From an uncultured Caulobacterales bacterium (GTDB lineage: Bacteria > Pseudomonadota > Alphaproteobacteria > Caulobacterales > Caulobacteraceae): a stretch of 64,000 nucleotides of DNA. Both the position numbers and the translations under genes were made by a program. Position 1 is the first letter of the stretch. Each line of letters starts with the position of its first letter. Below the pieces are notes generated by a model that did not search any database, was not told where the DNA came from, and saw only the letters and a list, made by a program, of their open reading frames with translations. Of this stretch, positions 59,605 through 64,000 are shown piece after piece. The stretch is taken from assembly GCA_903884425.1 (NCBI GenBank), contig CAISEP010000014.1, positions 372,001 through 436,000 of the forward strand, given 5' to 3'.

Positions 59605-60712
59605 GGTCCCGCCCCTGCCCCGCCGTCGTCCCCACCGCCGCTCCCTGCTGGCGGCGCTGGGCGCGTCGGGGGCGGCGGCGGTGGGCCTGAGCTTCGGCCT
59701 CGACGGGTGTTCCGAGAAGGTGCGCCTGGGGGCCAATGGCGAGGAGGCCAAGCTCAACTTCTACAACTGGGACACCTACATCGGAAAGGACACGCTGAAG
59801 AACTTCCGCGCGGCCACCGGCGTGGACGTGAACATGAGCCTGTTCGCCAACAATGACGAACTGTTCGCCAAGCTGCGCGCCGGCAATCCCGGCTTCGACG
59901 TGATCGTGCCCACCAACGAGTTCGTCACCCGCCTGCGGGTGGCCGACCTGATCCAGCCCCTGGATCACGCGAAGATTCCCAACTTCCGCAACCTGCTGCC
60001 CGAATTCCAGAGCGTGGTGTTCGATCCGGGCCGCCGCTATTCCATCCCCTATACCTGGCTGGTGCTGGGCATCGGCTATCGCAAGTCGAAGATGCAGGGC
60101 GTGCCGGACAGCTGGAAATGGCTGTTCGATTCCGACCGCTACAAGGGCCGGATCGGCCTGTTCGACGAGGCCGACGACCTGGTGCGGCTGGCGGCGAAAT
60201 ATCTGGGGCACTCGGTCCGCAACGTGCCGGAGAGCCTGCTGCCGGTGATCGAGGCCATGTACATCCGCCAGAAGAAGAACATCCGCGTCTTTCACGAGGA
60301 CAATGGCCAGGACCTGCTGCTGTCCGGGGATATCGACATCGTGCTGGAGTACAATGGCGACATCGCCCAGGTGATGCAGGAGGACGACGACCTGGACTTC
60401 GTCGTGCCGAAGGAAGGCACCCTGATCAATTCCGACTGCCTGTGCATCCCCAGAGGCGCGCCCCGGCCGGACAACGCCCACCGGTTCATCAACTACCTGC
60501 TGGATGCGAAGGTCGGCGCGGACATCTCCAACACCATCATGTACCCCACCCCCAATGGCGCGGCGCTGGCCCTGATGCCGGACAGCTATCGCCAGAACCG
60601 GGCGATCTTCCCGCCGAAGGACCGGATGGCGGTGAGCGAATACGGGGATTTCGAGGGGGTGGAGCGCACCCACCAGTTCGACGAACTGCTCACCCGCGTG
60701 AAGGCGGCCTGA
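59597..60712 (+). CDS. potF: Putrescine/spermidine-binding periplasmic lipoprotein (PotF/PotD-like)
   Basis: The 371 residues start with RRRPHRRSLLAALGASG, a Tat-like twin-arginine start, with a possible lipobox LDGC (Cys38). The mature part opens KLNFYNWDTYIGKDTLKNFR, typical of polyamine-binding proteins, with FANNDELFAKLRAG, FDVIVPTNEFVTRL, RYSIPYTWLVLGIGYRKS and VLEYNGDIAQVMQEDDDLDF. Asp and Trp residues in these segments bind the diamine. Export by Tat with lipidation is inferred from the motif only. The start (ATG 59597) overlaps puuA by 8 bp, and the potH start follows 18 bp after the stop. Confidence 0.9.
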   Translation: MPEVPPLPRRRPHRRSLLAALGASGAAAVGLSFGLDGCSEKVRLGANGEEAKLNFYNWDTYIGKDTLKNFRAATGVDVNMSLFANNDELFAKLRAGNPGFDVIVPTNEFVTRLRVADLIQPLDHAKIPNFRNLLPEFQSVVFDPGRRYSIPYTWLVLGIGYRKSKMQGVPDSWKWLFDSDRYKGRIGLFDEADDLVRLAAKYLGHSVRNVPESLLPVIEAMYIRQKKNIRVFHEDNGQDLLLSGDIDIVLEYNGDIAQVMQEDDDLDFVVPKEGTLINSDCLCIPRGAPRPDNAHRFINYLLDAKVGADISNTIMYPTPNGAALALMPDSYRQNRAIFPPKDRMAVSEYGDFEGVERTHQFDELLTRVKAA

Positions 60713-60730
60713 CCATGGAGGACACGCCCC

Positions 60731-61648
60731 ATGGCTGAGAATGTGGAGGAGCCCTGGTTCCGGGCCAGGGGCATGTTCGCCGCCCTGCTGTCGGGGCCGG
60801 TCCTGTTCCTGTTCGCCTTCCTGCTGGCCCCGCTGGCCATCATCTGGGGCTATTCCTTCGGCCACACCCAGGGGCTGAAGGAGATCGTGGTCGACGGCAC
60901 CTTCGCCAACTACGCCCACGCCCTGAACCCCCTCTATCTGTCGATCCTGGTGAAGTCCTTCGTGTTTGCGGTGGTGACCACGGGCCTGTGCCTGCTGATC
61001 GGTTTTCCCGTGGCCATGGCCATCACCTTCGCCAAGCCCCAGTCCCGGGCCTGGCTGCTGCTGCTGATCATGCTGCCCTTCTGGACCAACCTGCTGATCC
61101 GCACCTATGCCCTGATGGCGGTCCTGAGGACCCAGGGCTATGTGAATGTCTTTCTTGGGTTTCTGTGGAACAACCTCAGCCAGATCATGGTCGCCGCCCA
61201 TCTGGGGCATCTGGCACCGTTCCAGCCGCTCGACCTGCTCTACAACAATTTCGCGGTGATCCTGGGCCTCGTCTATGTGCAGCTGCCGTTCATGGTGCTG
61301 CCCCTCTATTCGGCCATGGACCGGCTGGACCGGTCCCTGCTGGAGGCGAGCCTCGATCTGGGGGCCGGGCACCTGCGCACCCTGTTCCAGATCGTCGTGC
61401 CCCTGGCCATGCCCGGGATCGCGTCCGGCGTGCTGGTGACGCTGATCCCGTCCCTGGGCGCCTTCCTGACCCCCGACCTGCTGGGGGGCGGAGACAGCCA
61501 GATGATCGCCAATGTCATCGAACGCCAGTTCAAGGCGGCCAATGACTGGCCCTTCGGCGCGGCCCTGTCGTTCCTGCTGATGTACGTGACCTTCGCCGCC
61601 ATCGCGCTGCAGTCCATGTTCACCCCGAAGGGAGGGCGCCGCGGATGA
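60731..61648 (+). CDS. potH: Polyamine ABC transporter permease (PotH/PotB-like)
   Basis: The 305 residues have six predicted helices: LLSGPVLFLFAFLLAPLAII, FVFAVVTTGLCLLIGFPVAM, AWLLLLIMLPFWTNLLIRTY, LLYNNFAVILGLVYVQLPFM and two more near the end. The cytosolic EAA loop is EASLDLGAGHLRTLFQIVVP. ATG 60731 follows GGAGGAC. Together with PotI it forms the pore for putrescine/spermidine. It overlaps potI by 4 bp (61645-61648). Confidence 0.93.
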   Translation: MAENVEEPWFRARGMFAALLSGPVLFLFAFLLAPLAIIWGYSFGHTQGLKEIVVDGTFANYAHALNPLYLSILVKSFVFAVVTTGLCLLIGFPVAMAITFAKPQSRAWLLLLIMLPFWTNLLIRTYALMAVLRTQGYVNVFLGFLWNNLSQIMVAAHLGHLAPFQPLDLLYNNFAVILGLVYVQLPFMVLPLYSAMDRLDRSLLEASLDLGAGHLRTLFQIVVPLAMPGIASGVLVTLIPSLGAFLTPDLLGGGDSQMIANVIERQFKAANDWPFGAALSFLLMYVTFAAIALQSMFTPKGGRRG

Positions 61649-62499
61649 CCGACACCGCCCGCCTGCCCAAGCCCAAGCCCGGGCCGCTGGACTATCTGGC
61701 CCGCTGGCCGCTGCGCCTGTGGGTGGCGGGAACGGCCCTGTTCCTCTATGCGCCGCTCATCACCCTGATGGTGTTCAGCTTCAACAATTCCCGGCGCAAC
61801 ATCGTCTGGCGGGGCTTCACCCTCGACTACTACGCCCAGGTCCTGCAGGACGAGAGCCTGCAGCACGCCTTCGTCAACAGCCTGACCATCGCCTTCGTCT
61901 CCACCCTGCTCAGCGTCATCCTGGGGGCGGCGACGGCGCTTCTGCTGTGGCGGTTCCGGTTCACGTTCAAGCTGGGGCTGGAGGGGGCGCTGTCCATCCC
62001 CATCGTGGTGCCGGAAATCTGCATGGGCGTGGCCTTCCTGGTGTTCTTCACCAAGGTGGTTCCCTGGCCCACCGCCCTGCCCTGGCCCCTCAATCTGGGG
62101 GCCATCATCATCGCCCACGTGTCCTTCTCGTTCAGCTTCGTGGCCAGCGTGGTCCGCGCGCGCCTGGCCTCCTTCAACAGGGAGATGGAGGAGGCCGCCC
62201 GGGACCTGGGGGCCAGCGAATGGCGGACCCTGATGGACATCATCGTGCCGCACATGCGGCCGGGCCTGTTCGCCGGGGGGCTTCTGGCCTTCACCCTGAG
62301 CCTCGACGACTTCGTCATCACCTTCTTCACCTCCGGACCGGACACCATCACCTTCCCGGTGAAGGTCTATTCCATGATCCGCTTCTCGGTGACGCCGGAG
62401 GTGAACGCGGCCTCCACCCTGCTCATCGTCATCACCGTGGCCCTCACCGCCATTGCCCTGCGGATGCAGGGCAGTGACGCCGGCCGTGACCCCAGTTGA
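61645..62499 (+). CDS. potI: Polyamine ABC transporter permease (PotI/PotC-like)
   Basis: The 284 residues open with a short basic N-tail (LPKPKPGPLDYLARWPLRLW), then helices including VAGTALFLYAPLITLMVFSF and IAFVSTLLSVILGAATALLL. The central motif NNSRRNIVWRGFTLDYYAQV is typical of PotC/PotI. The EAA loop is EAARDLGASEWRTLMDIIVP. The conserved late segment LSLDDFVITFFTSGPDTITF is a family signature. ATG 61645 overlaps potH by 4 bp. The stop at 62499 lies 10 bp before the potG ATG. Confidence 0.94.
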   Translation: MTDTARLPKPKPGPLDYLARWPLRLWVAGTALFLYAPLITLMVFSFNNSRRNIVWRGFTLDYYAQVLQDESLQHAFVNSLTIAFVSTLLSVILGAATALLLWRFRFTFKLGLEGALSIPIVVPEICMGVAFLVFFTKVVPWPTALPWPLNLGAIIIAHVSFSFSFVASVVRARLASFNREMEEAARDLGASEWRTLMDIIVPHMRPGLFAGGLLAFTLSLDDFVITFFTSGPDTITFPVKVYSMIRFSVTPEVNAASTLLIVITVALTAIALRMQGSDAGRDPS

Positions 62500-62509
62500 G
62501 GCCCCGCCC

Positions 62510-63634
62510 ATGACCGGACGCGCCATCATCACCTTCGAGAACGTCACCAAGCGCTATGGCAAGGTGGTGGCCGTGGACAATGTGTCCCTGTCCATCGACG
62601 AGGGGGAGTTCTTCGCCCTGCTGGGCCCCTCCGGCTGCGGCAAGACCACGCTTCTGCGCATGGTGGCGGGGCTGGAGACCCCGGACGAGGGACGCATCCT
62701 GATCGACGGCCAGGACGTCACCCAGGTGCCGCCCAACCGGCGCCCGGTGAACATGGTGTTCCAGTCCTATGCCGTCTTTCCGCACATGACCGTGGCCGCC
62801 AATGTCGCCTATGGCCTGAAGGTCGAGGGCGTGTCCGACGCCGAGATCGCGCCGCGGGTGGAGCAGGCCCTGAAACTCGTAAAGCTGGACGGCTATGGCG
62901 CGCGAAGGCCCGACCAGCTGTCCGGCGGCCAGCGGCAGCGGGTGGCACTGGCCCGGGCCCTGATCAAGAAGCCCCGGGTGCTGCTGCTGGACGAGCCCCT
63001 CTCGGCGCTGGACGCCAAGCTGCGGGAGCAGATGCGCTTCGAGCTGACCCAGCTGCAGGACCAGATCGGCGTCACCTTCCTGATCGTCACCCACGACCAG
63101 GACGAGGCGCTCGCCATGGCGTCCCGCTGCGCGGTGATGAACAAGGGCCTGCTGCAGCAGGTGGGCACCCCGTCGGACCTCTACGAATTCCCCAACAGCC
63201 GCTTCGTGGCGGACTTCATCGGCCAGGTGAACATCTTCGAGGGGCGTCTCGACATCGACGCCCCGGACCACGCCATGATCTCCTGCCCCGGCCTGACCGC
63301 ACCGGTCTATCTGGACCACGGGGTCACCGGGGCCGCGGGTGCCACGGCCTGGGTTGCCCTGCGGCCGGAGAAGATCGAGCTGTCCAGCCGCCAGCCCGGC
63401 GACACCCCGCCGAAGATGGAGGACGCCCCCCAGGGGGCCAACATCGTCGCCGGAGAGGTGCGCCACATCGTCTATCTGGGCTCGGAATCCCTGTTCGAGG
63501 TCGAGCTCGAGGGCGGGTCCCGGGTCAAGGCCCTGCGCACCAACCTCACCCGCTGGGACCAGGAGGACTTCGCCGTGGGCCAGCCCGTGTGGCTGGCCTG
63601 GCACGCCTGCTCCCCCGCCATCCTGCTCAGCTGA
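62510..63634 (+). CDS. potG: Polyamine ABC transporter ATP-binding protein (PotG/PotA-like)
   Basis: The 374 residues have Walker A GPSGCGKTT, Q-loop MVFQSYAVFPHMTV, signature LSGGQRQRVALARAL, Walker B VLLLDEPLSALDAKLRE and switch His in LIVTHDQDEALAMASR. The C-terminal TOBE-like domain (~250-374) has WVALRPEKIELSSRQPGD and EVRHIVYLGSESLFEVELEG. This set is typical of PotA/PotG. ATG 62510 is the plausible start; a GTG at 62486 would overlap potI by 14 bp. It powers the transporter formed by the adjacent PotF/H/I proteins. The aminotransferase gene follows after a 70-bp gap. Confidence 0.94.
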   Translation: MTGRAIITFENVTKRYGKVVAVDNVSLSIDEGEFFALLGPSGCGKTTLLRMVAGLETPDEGRILIDGQDVTQVPPNRRPVNMVFQSYAVFPHMTVAANVAYGLKVEGVSDAEIAPRVEQALKLVKLDGYGARRPDQLSGGQRQRVALARALIKKPRVLLLDEPLSALDAKLREQMRFELTQLQDQIGVTFLIVTHDQDEALAMASRCAVMNKGLLQQVGTPSDLYEFPNSRFVADFIGQVNIFEGRLDIDAPDHAMISCPGLTAPVYLDHGVTGAAGATAWVALRPEKIELSSRQPGDTPPKMEDAPQGANIVAGEVRHIVYLGSESLFEVELEGGSRVKALRTNLTRWDQEDFAVGQPVWLAWHACSPAILLS

Positions 63635-63704
63635 CAAGGCTGGACCTGAAGATCCGACCCAACACTCGTTGAAAATCAGAACTCTACGTGAAGAAAGACA
63701 TCCG

Positions 63705-64000
63705 ATGACCCTGCGCAACCACGACATTGCCGAGCTCCGCCGCCTCGACCTGGCCCACCACCTGCCCGCCCAGGCGGACCACGGGCTGATGCAGAAGCTG
63801 GGCGGCTCGACCATCATCACGAGAGCCCAGGGCTGCCACATCTATGACGGGGACGGCCGCGCCATCCTCGACGGCATGGCGGGCCTGTGGTGCGTGCAGG
63901 TCGGCTATGGCCGCGAGGAGCTGGCCCAGGCCGCCTATGACCAGATGATCGAGCTGCCCTACTACAACACCTTCTTCAAGACCGCGACGCCGCCGACGGT
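63705..64000 (+). CDS. Class III aminotransferase, N-terminal part (putrescine aminotransferase-like)
   Basis: About 98 codons are present before the window ends. The start MTLRNHDIAELRRLDLAHHL follows GAAGAAAGAC. The segments HHLPAQADHGLMQKLGGSTI, GCHIYDGDGRAILDGMAGLW, CVQVGYGREELAQAAYDQM and ELPYYNTFFKTATPPT match the N-terminus of SpuC/putrescine-pyruvate-type class III transaminases. The PLP lysine lies beyond the window. Position at the end of puuA-potFHIG suggests it deaminates putrescine or a gamma-glutamyl derivative to the aldehyde. The exact acceptor (pyruvate or 2-oxoglutarate) cannot be judged. Confidence 0.87.
   Translation, partial: MTLRNHDIAELRRLDLAHHLPAQADHGLMQKLGGSTIITRAQGCHIYDGDGRAILDGMAGLWCVQVGYGREELAQAAYDQMIELPYYNTFFKTATPPT

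Overview
The window is GC-rich (roughly 70%), densely coded chromosomal DNA with many 4-bp stop/start overlaps and no insertion sequence, prophage, CRISPR array or rRNA operon. The gene set points to an alphaproteobacterium: glnK-amtB, glyQ-glyS, tmk-holB-tatD-metallo-beta-lactamase, a catalytically dead Nudix 'NAD regulator' paired with an HD hydrolase, etfD next to a family 4 uracil-DNA glycosylase, and dapA-smpB. The local gene orders and several family-specific sequences look most like Caulobacterales or a close relative. That is a judgement from memory of such genomes, not a search result.

Layout. 1-6 kb: the start of a short-chain dehydrogenase, a DevBCA-type ABC exporter with its membrane fusion protein, a CNT-family nucleoside permease, a glutathione transferase and a chorismate-lyase-like protein, then tRNA-Ser(GCU). 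6-13 kb: a DAACS symporter, a DUF1345 membrane protein, a response regulator/sensor kinase/EF-hand lipoprotein operon, and an APC amino-acid permease. 13-21 kb: helicase hrpB, two methyltransferases and a membrane glycosyltransferase on the minus strand, then a TetR regulator overlapping a threonine/serine dehydratase. 21-30 kb: two soluble lytic transglycosylases, dapA-smpB, a Tet-type MFS exporter, family 5 and family 4 uracil-DNA glycosylases, a NYN-domain protein and folK. 30-38 kb: etfD, a TPR lipoprotein, ispE, then glnK-amtB facing away from an outer-membrane porin. 38-46 kb: glyQ-glyS, ppdK, a DUF4337 protein and meaB. 46-58 kb: a KAS III-like enzyme, a sterol-desaturase-family hydroxylase, the NAD regulator with its HD partner, a YedK/HMCES-type protein, tmk-holB-tatD-MBL, tRNA-Ser(UGA), several small unknown genes and an epoxide-hydrolase-like enzyme. 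58-64 kb: a putrescine operon (gamma-glutamylputrescine synthetase, PotFHIG-type transporter, class III aminotransferase cut by the window end).

How genes work together. The last 6 kb couple polyamine import to catabolism. glnK-amtB with the divergent porin look like a nitrogen-uptake module. The regulator-kinase-EF-hand operon looks like envelope sensing, possibly of divalent cations. tmk, holB, tatD and the MBL gene form one translationally coupled minus-strand unit. The features most worth a second look are the sensor/EF-hand operon, the dead-Nudix/HD pair, two adjacent metallohydrolases that each lack a canonical metal ligand, the probable non-ATG starts of meaB (CTG) and the KAS III-like gene (TTG), and a perfect 9-bp inverted repeat beside the TetR gene. 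I found no clearly new multi-gene system. Most of the window is ordinary core and transport genes.
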